From positions 62,001-126,000 of the forward strand of contig CANUEZ040000184.1 of the NCBI GenBank assembly GCA_948099385.1: a stretch of DNA of 64,000 bases. The letters run 5' to 3'. Origin of the DNA: Fasciola hepatica. Lineage: Eukaryota; Platyhelminthes; Trematoda; Plagiorchiida; Fasciolidae. A program made the translations under genes and the position numbers. The notes beneath the pieces are model-generated. The model ran no database searches and was not told where the DNA came from. It saw only the letters and a list, made by a program, of their open reading frames with translations. Shown here piece after piece: positions 36,720-47,139 of this stretch (position 1 is its first letter; each line of letters begins with the position of its first letter).

Positions 36720-37275
36720 AGAAACAAGTAAAAATAAGGCTTGAACTCAGCTCTCAACCGAACAATATGCAAGCTGGCAAACCAATTCGGTTCAATAAAA
36801 ATGTGCTAACGATCAGAGAATAGAACAAATGACAAGTTTGTTGAGAATCGTCTACATATTTTCGTGTCGGATTGCGTCCTCAAGAAATGTGAACGCATTT
36901 CGATTGCAGGAAGCACAGTTCATAATAGAGCAATCACGGAAAACTGATTGGAAAATGTACAACACAGACTGTGCAGTTTTATTTCTGACGGTATGCCTAT
37001 CGAGGAGTTGTGTAAGTGTGGCTGGGTAGTAATGAAGCTGTTTTTATGCACGATAGCATAGCAAAGCTTGTTGAAATTCACTAAACACCTCGATTTGATT
37101 GAAAAACGAATTTTACAGCTTCCAGTACCATGATCAAACCGTGAAGCCCCTACGATCGAGCATCAGTCGCTCTGCCGTGAGCATGTATTTTTCCAAAGAG
37201 GAATACCGCAGCTATATCTGGCTGTCTGTCACTTAGCTTTCGCGAAGCGGAATTCGTTGAAAACCAACTAGGCTA
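36720..37275. other. Unassigned sequence
   Basis: No gene recognised; may include the 5' end of the Penelope-like element. Confidence 0.35.
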
Positions 37276-37279
37276 TATT

Positions 37280-39290
37280 GCGGAGTAACCATCACTTATC
37301 AGTATGCCACATCCCGGTAGACAAGTCAGAACATTCAAGTTATTGGAAACTTAAATTTCTCGACCCAAATCTGAACACAGAAGTCAATAGCGTTGGATTG
37401 CATAATGTATTGCGGACGTATTGCGGATCTTCACTACTGCTTACTGCTTTGAGCCATCCCATGACGTCTTCACTCGTCGGATGTAAGACGGACAGTGGCT
37501 CGAAGAACAATTCAAATCTGGCCTGTGAATCGATACGGGTAGTATGCTTTGGTCCCATGAGAAAGTTCAGTTTCCCAGAAAAACTGGTAGACTTGGAGCA
37601 CATGTACCGAACTAGCATCACAAAAGAGAATTGCCTTTTGACAAATGAACATTTTGAAGATATCAACCAAATGAGGAGGAACTCAGACTTGGTAATTCTT
37701 CGATCAGAAGAAGACTCAGGAGTAGCTGGCCTGAACAAGTCAGCCTAAACAGACAAAATGGGGTCCACACTAGAAGACGAAACGAAGTTCAAACCGGACC
37801 CAAAGACTGACGACACCAGCGAACTAGAAAAGAAAATAAAGACAGAGTTGGACAACCTCGTAAAAGCCAACTTGATCTAAGAATCTGTTGTCAAGAGTCT
37901 AAAGTGCAAAGGAATCCAAACACCACAAATGTAAAGCTTGCTAAAAGTACACAAAGAAAGCCTACCACTACGACCAGTACCGTCCACGATCAACTCCTCG
38001 CAACATAAACTGGCAAAGTGGCTCATGGAACTACTAAAATTGGCGAAGGAATTTATCAGGAACAACAGCACAAGGCATGGTTTTGAACAGTGTGGGCTAT
38101 TGAGTGAACGAAACATCCACAATAAGTACTTATTCACAATGAACGTTAAGTCTCTCTTTACAAACGTCTCACTTCACAAGATCGTTGACGTCTTTTGTCA
38201 AATAATCGTAGATGACAACTTAAATATTGGAGTACCAGATAGCTAGCATCCAAAGTTGTTACTACTGTGCACTTAAAGTGTAGAATTCCATTTCCTTGGA
38301 TGGGAACATCGGAAGATTGATGGAGTTGCCATGGGTGATCCTCTGGGATCTGTTCTGGCAGACATATTTGTTTCACACCATCAAAAAGAAATGAAATTGG
38401 CCATCTGTCATGCTACTCTCTGCCGACGCTTTGTGGACTATATCTCCGTCATTGTGAACATCAAGGACCAGAGTGAAAAAATGTTCCATCACTTCTACAC
38501 CATACACCCAAACATTCAACTAACCAAAAATGGGAAAGACTACAATAACATCGTATTCCTAGATATTGAAATTATCAGCCGAAGCGATGGATCAGTCCGA
38601 AGATCAGTCCATAGCAATACAACGTGGTCAGGTCGATGTCTGCGTTTCACCAGCTTTGCCTCCATAAAGTATAAAAACAGAATTGTCCGGACCATGTTCC
38701 ACAGGGCGGATGAAATATGCACAACTGACACGCTAGGAGAAGAATGCAGTATCTTGGTTAAAACTTTTGAGGTCAGCGGATATTAAAAATTATTTATATC
38801 CAAACACTCACAGCCACCTCCGGACAGAGCAAAGGTTACCACAGTCCCTAAACTGATGATATTATTAGCCTACTCAGCAGACGCTTCATCTGTGCCGTTA
38901 ATCGTACGTACCGTACCGCAAGGACCATCACTCTCTCTACAACCTCCGGGATGAAAATACCATCGATAAAAGAAGCACTGCTTCTCCATACCAAGTCCAA
39001 TTTCTCTAACCAGTTTAAGTGTGGGCACTTAGCCACCCACATTAGCAGAACGAAGAGACAACTGCGTAATAGAAAGGTTGAACACATTCCGGTTTGGCTA
39101 CAAAGAACAATCAGTGACGCCATCAAGCGCAAGCAGAACACTCAAGCCATTCATTACGCAACACGCGTGGGAGACAAAGCACGGTGTTAATCTGAGCATG
39201 GCTTTCACTGTCATTTACGTCGCAAACAGCCAACTACTACTGAGATAAGAGAAGCACCAACAATTAACCATTATCTCCCCCAACTGTGCA
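37280..39290 (+). pseudogene. Penelope-like retroelement (RT plus GIY-YIG remnant)
   Basis: Segments in order: MRRNSDLVILRSEEDSGV (N-terminal domain, 37670); LLKVHKESLPLRPVPSTINS (37940, the PLE KxHK..PLRPI motif); FTMNVKSLFTNVSL (38132, motif A, normally DVxSLFTNVP, here Asp to Asn); GVAMGDPLGSVLADIFVSH (38320, motif B); RRFVDYISVIV (38425, motif C, where the second Asp of DD is Tyr); IHPNIQLT and NIVFLDIEI (38500-38580). The C-terminus has KSNFSNQFKCGHLATHI and RQLRNRKVEHIPVWL, a remnant of the GIY-YIG endonuclease expected in canonical PLEs. Stops and frameshifts occur near 37746, 37880 and 38245. Both RT catalytic sites are damaged, so it is inactive. PLEs are well known in flatworms. Confidence 0.85.
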
Positions 39291-39294
39291 AATA

Positions 39295-41390
39295 GCAAGA
39301 AAGGATAATTACATTAGCTTCGCCTTGGTAAGGTGTTTTATTTGCTATTATTTGTTGTGTTTGTGTGAGCGCCTTTACCTTTGTTCTCACTAGAACGTTC
39401 TACTTCCCATTCAAGCTACCACCCAGTTCTTAGCTGAAACATTCTGTCTACCTCGAGATTCTACTTGTCATTCTGGGATAAGTGTCATAATTTTTTTGTC
39501 ACGATATAATCGCAGTAGTTTTGACCAACCCGGGAGCAACCATTTGGCGAGTTCGACTGGGCACAACTTCGATCAGCTTTGTGATTAGTCCTCTTCAATG
39601 CTGCTATGGTCATTTTCCGCCCCTTGTAGGATTGGTTCTCGAACACGCAATCAACCAGCTGTAAGTCTACAGGACATTCAAGGAGTGTGTTACCCATACT
39701 CACCGTCCTGGTTAGATGACTGATGAACTAACACAGTTTGTGAGGCATTAGCTTAGCTGGTTTCAAGTGTAACAGCAAGCTCTGGACTTTTATATTTGTG
39801 TTAGATGAATGCAAATGTGTGAACCCAGTTGAGGTACAAGCTGAGTATGACATTGGGGCATGGATCGTCCCATCCCTCTCTTCTGATGCTTATACACTGA
39901 CTGACCTCTATTTCATCGAGTCTCCTTTCCACGTCCTACACGTACAACCTCAGTTCTGTAGCCGCTTTTTAGCTCTGAAAAGAAGATTTTTCTGCTTGCC
40001 AACTAGTCCATTTTATTACCTTAAAACAGCCTTCTTATATGCGATGATAGATGACCGCAATCAAAAACACTGTAAGAAGCTCATTGGTCCAAAACTTCTT
40101 CCACAATCAGGTGTTCTGACAAGCTCTTCTGGTTACAAACCCGATTGGTTTATTTCGCGATATTCAAGTCAAACTACTGCTGACAGTTGACTGGATTATT
40201 TCGTCCCATGTTGTCACGAAATGCTTGAACCATCGATCAGCTTCTCTGGCTCCAGCTTTGATATTGACTTTGGCAGACGATGACGTGTAGTCTGTTCACG
40301 AAAATGGGCCGTCCATCGATTTGTCAGCCAATACCCTCAACCCTAAGGAAGAGCCCTGCATCAGGCATAATACAATGAGCTTTGTCTTATTGCAACTGGG
40401 AATGTTGGGGCAAGGGAACGACGTGAATATCAAGGCGAGCGGAAGAACCAAACGAGGGCCACAGACAAAAGAACAGAAGGCGAATATGTCGGAGGCGTCC
40501 CGAAGCAGACTAAAGGAGGCATACGGACTACCAGAGGGGAAATAGCGGGATCTCCAGCAACCAGCAAGATAGCCCAGATGAGTGGCTGCCGATCAAGCCA
40601 TCAACTGAAACAATCGGACCAACCGAAGGAAAATGACGCCCAAGAGAAGCAAGCTATCGGCTACGGGCAACTGGCCAAAACTCAGTCGAAACACTCAAGC
40701 AGCCGCAATAGCAATGTTGGTGCCGCGCAGTCTGGAAAAGGGTCTATATAAACGATTGTATGTGTTTCATGACTTGACTTGTTTGGCCGTTGAAATACAA
40801 GTATCCTACCGTGTTTTTTGTCTTTGTTACATTATGATGCTTTCTATCTTCCTCCGTATGTTCTCGCACATTGAACACCAGCAAATCCCCTTAGAAGAGA
40901 GCGGTTCAACCAAGCACGTAACACCCGTAAAATGGATTAGCTGACGTAGAATAACACAACACGGTTTAGTAGCGACATGAAAACAATGTCTGAATCCAGT
41001 AAAGGTTTAAATTCCCCAATCTCTGCTTTACTTCAACAGAACGAATCGACGGATACGTTAGCTGCACCGAAAATACACTGAAGGGAACTGTGACCAACAT
41101 AGCAGTGGTGATGGTACTGATACTTTTGTTCAATGTTTGTTGTTGATTAACCTTCGGTAAGCGACTTACCGCATGGAACTATGGTATTAAACTGACACTG
41201 ACTGTTTTCGTAGCCTTTGTGTCTGAGTACAATCAAAAGCGAAGTTGATTATTGACTGCAGACAAAACTGTTCTGTGTGAAATTTGTTTTCAGATCACTT
41301 TTAGACTTAGGTGAAACAAGTGCACTGCCTTCTTGTCTGATTTTCTTTGTATGTGAGTGTGAGTGTAGTCATTCTTCTGTACTTATGGAG
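39295..41390. other. Unassigned sequence with two anonymous frames
   Basis: 39798-40190 (130 codons, plus) is hydrophobic in places and ends in a stop. 40321-40545 (plus) is Lys/Arg/Glu-rich (KRGPQTKEQKANMSEASR). Neither has a recognisable domain. The second is compositionally like a nucleic-acid-binding tail and may be a retroelement gag piece. Confidence 0.35.
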
Positions 41391-41394
41391 AAGT

Positions 41395-41640
41395 CGTCCG
41401 TCATAGAAGCCGATAGCTATTCGGTCAACTGGTTGCTACCCGTGAATAGTCGGTGACAGAAGGGTGCTATATCATGGAGTTTAACAAACCTTTGACAGCC
41501 CGGCTCAGTAGCCCAGTGGTTAGCATTTTATGAGGCAATGGTCTGGCACTCTGCAGATAGACGGCCTGGCTCGTCTATTAGACAGCACCCTTGTTTGGCG
41601 AGCAGCCGCTCATCTTCGCCTGACTTGATTCGGGGACAAG
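41395..41640 (+). repeat. SINE family A linker with divergent tRNA-like head
   Basis: The linker end CAGAAGGGTGCTATATCATGGAG matches 17975-18000. The following head, CTCAGTAGCCCAGTGGTTAGC, is a better A-box match than in other copies but its body differs. It may be a related subfamily. Confidence 0.5.
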
Positions 41641-41740
41641 ATTTGGTCTTTTAGTATTCTATGCAATCTTTGTTGCATCACTAGTGGTGGAAATATGGTA
41701 TAACTCCCGCAGTTCCGACCGACTTTAATCACATATCATC

Positions 41741-41759
41741 ACACACACACACACACACG

Positions 41760-41791
<32 letters not shown>

Positions 41792-41792
41792 C
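41741..41792. repeat. CA then TA dinucleotide microsatellite
   Basis: CA repeats with one CG interruption pass into about eleven TA units. Confidence 0.95.
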
Positions 41793-41875
41793 TGAGCTAG
41801 AGAAGTTGATTCCAGATACGAAAAATCACGCTACCGGCTTAATTTCTTCTCGAGCAAACGCTTACTGATATTGCC

Positions 41876-42136
41876 TCACTTCTCCTCACTAAAGAGAGGT
41901 AATTTTTTTCCGGAAACTTTCTTTGCCGTCTTGTTTGGTTTGGCTTTTCGAGGCTGTCCACTCATATCTCCTGGTTGTTTGGAAATTAACGTGACGTTTG
42001 ACATCGTATCTAGCTGAAGACGTACCGGTGTGCCGTTGATATGGGACAGAAAGTATTTCCTTCTGGTTTCAAAAGCAGTCTTGAAAGTAGCCGTGATGGG
42101 CTGTGAACGGGGGCCCGGGTTAAATGATGGACGCAT
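41876..42136 (-). pseudogene. Ty3/gypsy aspartic protease fragment
   Basis: The minus-strand translation contains RRKYFLSHINGTPVRLQLDT and then MSNVTLISKQ. This matches the retropepsin active-site region of K02A2.6-type gypsy elements (VRLQLDTASDITLIS). The catalytic Asp-Thr is kept but the following Ala reads Met. About 60 protease residues are present before the frame degrades. It follows the zinc knuckles and gag to its right in the correct order for a minus-strand gag-pol. Confidence 0.75.
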
Positions 42137-42189
42137 AGAGAACTTCTTTTGCTTCAGGATGACATGAAGCTTGATAGGGTACCGGACCG

Positions 42190-42290
42190 GAGAATGATCC
42201 TCTTTGTGACCTTGATTATGGCATTTTTGACAAGTGTATTTTGTAAAGGGACAGAAACGGACAAAGAGTCACTCGCCACAATTCCAGCTT
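42190..42290 (-). pseudogene. Gypsy gag double zinc-knuckle remnant
   Basis: The minus-strand frame shows CWNCGE, a stop, FVRFCPF and then CQKCHNQGHKEDH. The second is a C-x2-C-x4-H knuckle whose final cysteine is not found where expected. The arrangement of two knuckles just before the protease matches the family. Confidence 0.65.
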
Positions 42291-42706
42291 GCTCCAAGTG
42301 GTTTGCCTAATTTCATTGGGGGCTTTCGGGCTTGGATCCTTTGGGATTTTGTTACGGCTTGGATTATCGTGGGAGGAGAAACACTGTTCGGTTCTTCTAT
42401 GATAGCGGAATCATGCTCCGAATTTCGAAACCTTTCACACTCGGCGGTATAGGAGGGCGCACTCCCTCAGCTTCTACGATTGCTAACTTCGAGAATGTCA
42501 AAGAGAAAAGACCGTGGAGTGTCAACTGCGTGTATTCTCACTGGGCCTGAGTACAGAGACCGCAGGATGGCTTGTGCCTAGAAAGAGTGTTGGAAGTAAA
42601 GCTAGCGGCTGCCGCATGCGCGAAAAGTACAGCCAAGCAAGTGATAAATAGGGTGTGATCGGCTGATCACCATAGCGGTCAAAGTCCAGAGATTCTCCTT
42701 AGGATC

Positions 42707-43130
42707 CTAGTCAGTCCTGCTTAGCAGGCGAGTTCTGACGTCGACATCACGAGGTAAATGTAAACCACAGAAAAATGTGGGGCATTTGAATGGATCTTCA
42801 GTCACTGAATGTAGCTTGAAGTATTCACATACGCGACTGACTATGGTCAAAAACAGCAGGGAATCGTTCTTCTCATTATTTCCCATCTTCAAACAGTGGT
42901 AACGGGTATGGAACAGTGATGCTTTTGCTCCAAAGGTTTTGGACAAACGACTGACTGTCATAGCATGTGAGATCACGAGGATTTTGTGACAGAATTGTGT
43001 TAGTACACGGCTCTCGTTCTTTGGTACCAAACTTGCGTAACAGAAGTCGTACCTTCCATGCGGCATCAGCCTTGGAAAAATTGACTTGAAATAAATCTTC
43101 CCATCGTTTGAACCACGAATCGAAAGTCAT
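42707..43130 (-). pseudogene. Ty3/gypsy gag fragment
   Basis: The minus-strand frame from 43130 reads TFDSWFKRWEDLFQVNFSKA and WKVRLLLRKFGTKE, followed after a frame change by SLFHTRYHCLKM and CGLHLPRDVDVRTRLLS. These are the conserved capsid segments of invertebrate gypsy gag proteins (FxxWxxRxEDLF...KVRLLLRKLG...F..RY.CL...F..GL....D..IRTRLL). The frameshift near 42950-43030 breaks the protein. With 41876-42290 this forms gag, knuckle, protease in order; no reverse transcriptase follows to the left. Confidence 0.8.
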
Positions 43131-43134
43131 TCCT

Positions 43135-45425
43135 CAGTCTGGATCACACATGAATTGACAAAAGCTGACAGCAGTGGCATCGGCTGATGTGGATTAATTG
43201 TTGCTGGATGTCGAACAGTGCGGCTGCTGACTGAACTGTTTCATCATGGATTCCATCTTTGTTAATTGGGTTGCTTCGAACTGTGACTGCTGTTGTTTCA
43301 AAATTGACGGCATTTGTTTGGCAGGAAATGACATTGTGAGTTCGAAAATATTCCCCATCGCCAATTTATTGTGTCAGTGTGAAATCTCTGGATTACCACC
43401 GATCAGTGATTCCTCGATCGTCCAATCCCAAGTGGAAAGAATCCACGAACAGAGTGCGAAAACCGTACTCAATTGTAACCAAAAATGAACACTTTATATA
43501 GCATGAGGCAAGGAATGTATGGACACATGGCGTTGTCGTAGACTGCTCGACGTGGTGTGCAGATGTGATTGGTTAAGCCGGATTACAATGTTTCATAAGT
43601 CCGACTGGTCGGATGGTAGGTGTGAAAGATAGGTAGTAGGTTGTCCGTTAGTGGTCGATGTGAACAGAGATATGTGATAGACTGATTGGCTCATGAGCAC
43701 GCGCGTCAGGACTGCACTGCTATGTGGGATATGCGGGCCTTGTCATGGGTTAATGTTTACAAAGTACCCCGTCAGTGGGTTGGAAGAATCTGAACTGCAG
43801 CCTCGCTGTTTTCAGGGAGATCTCCGACTCCCTGACACACCAGGTCAACGACTTGAGAAGTTTGTTTCTTGTGATTATAAATTCGCAAATGAGCCTACTG
43901 GGAGACCTGTGGCCAAAATGGTTTTGAATCCGGGACTATTCGATCCGACCTTGATAGGCAGAATTATCATTCGTGATTGGCCGTCTGCAGTTTGCCTTCG
44001 AATGGCTTCTCAAGCCGCTTATCGGTACCCCACCTGCGGCTCCAGAGAGCTGTTTCTTGAATCAGTGGTTGAATCCAGGTCACTTTTATGCGTACAGGGC
44101 TAATGAGACGAATGGTGTACGGACGCAGTAGATAACTACAGCCGTGAGTCGAATGATGGTTCGCTAGTAGTCAGGATACCAAAGCCGAGCCACAGAGATG
44201 TCTGTGCGAACCTGCGGAGCAAAGAGTACAAAGCAAGAAACGATCAGGGCGGACTGACAAGAGTGTGTCATAATGGGGGTCGAACCGGGAACAGCTTGGT
44301 TCGGAGTGATAGAACATAGTTTATACATGGGGTGGCAATAAAAATGATGACTGCCAGAAATGAATGCAATGCCACTACACGCGTTCTGTCAAGTAAAGCG
44401 TAGTTGAAACTTCCAGATCCTCGGCGTAATGGTACTCCTTGATCACACGATTCCATCGTCATTGAACGGGACGAGAAAAATCCACATCAAAATTTAGGGG
44501 CAACGAAGGTACCTTTTTCATCAATCTGGTGCGTATGGGATCCCTTCTAATTATCCAAAGCGTTAGTCTATTCCGTGAAACCCTGTCACTTTTCCGGCTG
44601 CGCAGTGCACAGGAAGGCCGTCCCGTTATTGAGTGACTCCTTGATAAGCGAACCCCGAGTCCCAAGGCAGAGAATACAGGGACAAATTATCAAACAATAA
44701 CAACAACGTACCTCAAATTAAGGACAAACCGACCACAGAATAAAGACAGTTAAAAAAGCTTTAAAAAGCCCAGGAAAAAATAAACAGGAAACGCACAAAA
44801 CGGCGATCCAGGAGCGAGTCAAATGGCTCATAAAGAAAGTAGTTGTTTACGGGGTCATTTTGACCAATCAACTGTCGAAAGAGAAGTAGTTGTCTGAGGG
44901 GACACACAAGCGTTGTGAAAATTGAAAGGAATAGTTATGACTATGAGAAAGTGGTACGATAGTAGCGGGATGACAAAAGTTCAGTCATTCACACAGATAG
45001 GGCAAACAGAGAGAGTTGATCACCTCAAGTAACCCATGCAATCATAACATCGTAACGAAACTGGTCGTGGATATCAGTGGGCCAGTGTACATAGATACAC
45101 AAAGCGAGGGGGGGGGGAGGGGGAAGTTGCGTGAGCGATAAAATCCGTTCGGAATCAGAGTTCGATACGACCAGATAGAATCGACAGGTGAACCCCAGAC
45201 GGATACTGGTTAAGATCAATCAATACCTGTCACAGAAACGAGGCTAATGGCTGTGTGACGCAAGGGGGTGAGCAAGCTATTATCACGCGTTCGTGGAGTC
45301 CACTGGTGGTGGTCGGCTTGGAAACTAGAGTTCTAAGCATTTGGGAAACCAACGATCTGTCAGGTAAATACAAGATCAGAAATTTTGACGGATGGCACTG
45401 TGTCCGGACCAAACCAGTTTAAAGA
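43135..45425. other. Unassigned sequence
   Basis: The plus frame 43693-44103 (136 codons) and shorter frames have no recognised domain. A 10-base G run lies at 45108-45117. Confidence 0.35.
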
Positions 45426-45426
45426 G

Positions 45427-45778
45427 GTTCCTTGATATATATATATATATCACGCAATTACTTGCGAGTAGTGTGAGATTGTTTAATTTTTCGTTTGATT
45501 GACTGTCCTTTGGACTCCACGTTTCACGCGCAAACCTCAGGTCATCCGACCAACCTGCACTCGGAAGCACCAGACTCGAGTTTCGCTCTTGTTAGGGCTC
45601 ATCAGTGGTGCATATCCTCCGCCACACCCAGGGTTTGAACCCGGGCCCTCCCATCTCGAAGGCGTGTGTGTTACCACTGCGCCACCCCGAGTGCAGGTTG
45701 GTCGGATGACCTGAGGTTTGTGCGTGAAACGTGGAGTCCAAAAAGGACAGTCAATCAAACGAAAAAGTTCCTTGATAT
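45427..45778 (-). repeat. SINE family C with inverted 5' arm and target-site duplication
   Basis: GTTCCTTGATAT occurs at 45427-45438 and again at 45767-45778. Between them, on the minus strand, are: an 84-base arm (45770-45687); the tRNA-like head GGGTGGCGCAGTGGTAAC with B box GGGTTCAAACCC; the body TAACAAGAGCGAAAC; and a tail that is the reverse complement of the first arm (45572-45488). The unit ends in (AT)n. The B box, AT-rich 3' end and duplicated target indicate retroposition. Confidence 0.88.
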
Positions 45779-45784
45779 GACGAG

Positions 45785-46145
45785 CTAAATTTCTAAGTCC
45801 AAGTTCAACTGATCTTTACACCCAAGGTTGTCCAAAGAGCGGGAGGGAGCACTGTCGAACAAAAATGATGATTGAATTTTCCACATTCCTCCATGTAATT
45901 CGGACTGAACAACAGGATGGTGCCACACTCGGCAACGATCAGGAATGACGACACCGACAACCCTGAATCCGTTGTTTCACTAATTTGTCAGTGCTGACAC
46001 TAAGCTTGTTTTTCGGTCGAAACCACAGAGATGTAGACCCGGGAATTGTCCTTATTTTCCGTGACATATTAACGATTAACCGTTCAAAGCTTACGTGGGA
46101 GAAAGTCGGTTTTGTTTCATATTCCTGCTCTGATATGATACTCAG
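45785..46145. other. Unassigned sequence
   Basis: No gene recognised. Confidence 0.4.
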
Positions 46146-46149
46146 CCTC

Positions 46150-46615
46150 CAATGATTCTGAATACTGGTCCTGTTTTTAGCTCAGGTTGATGGTTCGTAT
46201 TCGTCGGTGGTCGCTGAGCTTAGCGTTTAGGTCACAAACTTTCCATCACCAATCAAGGTGACATCATCAGTAAATCCACACCATAAGTCTACCGTTTTGT
46301 CTTGCTATTATCCATGCCTGTGGATGGTTAACTGGTAGTCTGTGTTCTATACTGCGTGGTAAAATGTTTCGTCTCAAGCATTCGTAAATAACGAACAGCT
46401 GCTCGCGGGTAGAAGCTTGTCTGTAGGCGTAAGTCTCCCGGAGTTGGGGAAGACCTGAGCGTATAGAGTCCAAAGATATTTTCAATGATTTTGAATATTG
46501 GAGTCGTTTGAAGCTCAGGTTGATGGTTTGCATTCGTTGGTGATCGGTGAGACTGGTGATGAAACTTTTGAGACCTAAACGCCAAGCTCAGCGATCACCA
46601 ACGAATACATACTCT
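46150..46615. repeat. Compound direct/inverted repeat cluster
   Basis: GCTCAGGTTGATGGTT and its flank occur in the same direction at about 46151-46220 and 46483-46552. The segment CGCTGAGCTTAGCGTTTAGGTC (46213) recurs as its reverse complement at about 46573-46600. The third arm abuts the second, forming a small hairpin. The element identity is unknown. Confidence 0.7.
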
Positions 46616-46619
46616 GTCT

Positions 46620-46990
46620 CGTTATGAGACCCGATTAGTCGAGGATATCGACGGTCCACTTCAACCAAATGCGCAAAGAGATCAGGAAGATGAAGATGAA
46701 AAGGGATGCTGTTAATCAACTAAGATCAGTTCTTTCGTTAGACAAAAGTCTTGACCACATACGATACAAATGACGCTGCCAAAAACGATATCATCCGGGC
46801 TTTAAAAACTCGGTAGTCCACCTAACTTATCAGATCTACTCAAAGTGAGGTCGAGAAAAAGAACAGAATTGATTTTATACTGCAATCTTATTAGAATCTT
46901 TAGGTGTATGTATGACAAAGAGTTCATTTTGAGAAATACAAGGTAATTCTCCGTTAGTCTCTTCGTCAGTTAATCAAGACTAACCTTCAG
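46620..46990. other. Unassigned sequence
   Basis: No gene recognised. Confidence 0.4.
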
Positions 46991-46999
46991 GACATGGAC

Positions 47000-47135
47000 T
47001 CGCGGTCTCAAGTTTGGATTTTCGATGTAAGTAGTATTGCATACAGATGACAGGACGAAATTTCCCCGGAATAACTACCGAATAATTATCTTGTGATTCT
47101 TAAAACGGATTCTTCGTCCATGCACACCCCGAATG
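47000..47135 (+). repeat. Dispersed repeat family D, copy 3 (partial)
   Basis: Shares GGATTTTCGATGTAAGTAGTA and GATTCTTCGTCCATGCACACC with the copies at 16285-16620 and 62840-63135, with an internal deletion. Confidence 0.5.
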
Positions 47136-47139
47136 ATCA

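Noticed and set aside
43693..44103. 136-codon plus-strand frame as a gene.
   Set aside because: No recognisable domain or second supporting exon; frames of this length are expected by chance in 64 kb.
45600..45690. Possible tRNA gene on the minus strand.
   Set aside because: It is the head of a SINE-C insertion bounded by a target-site duplication, with a second copy at 12042-12250.
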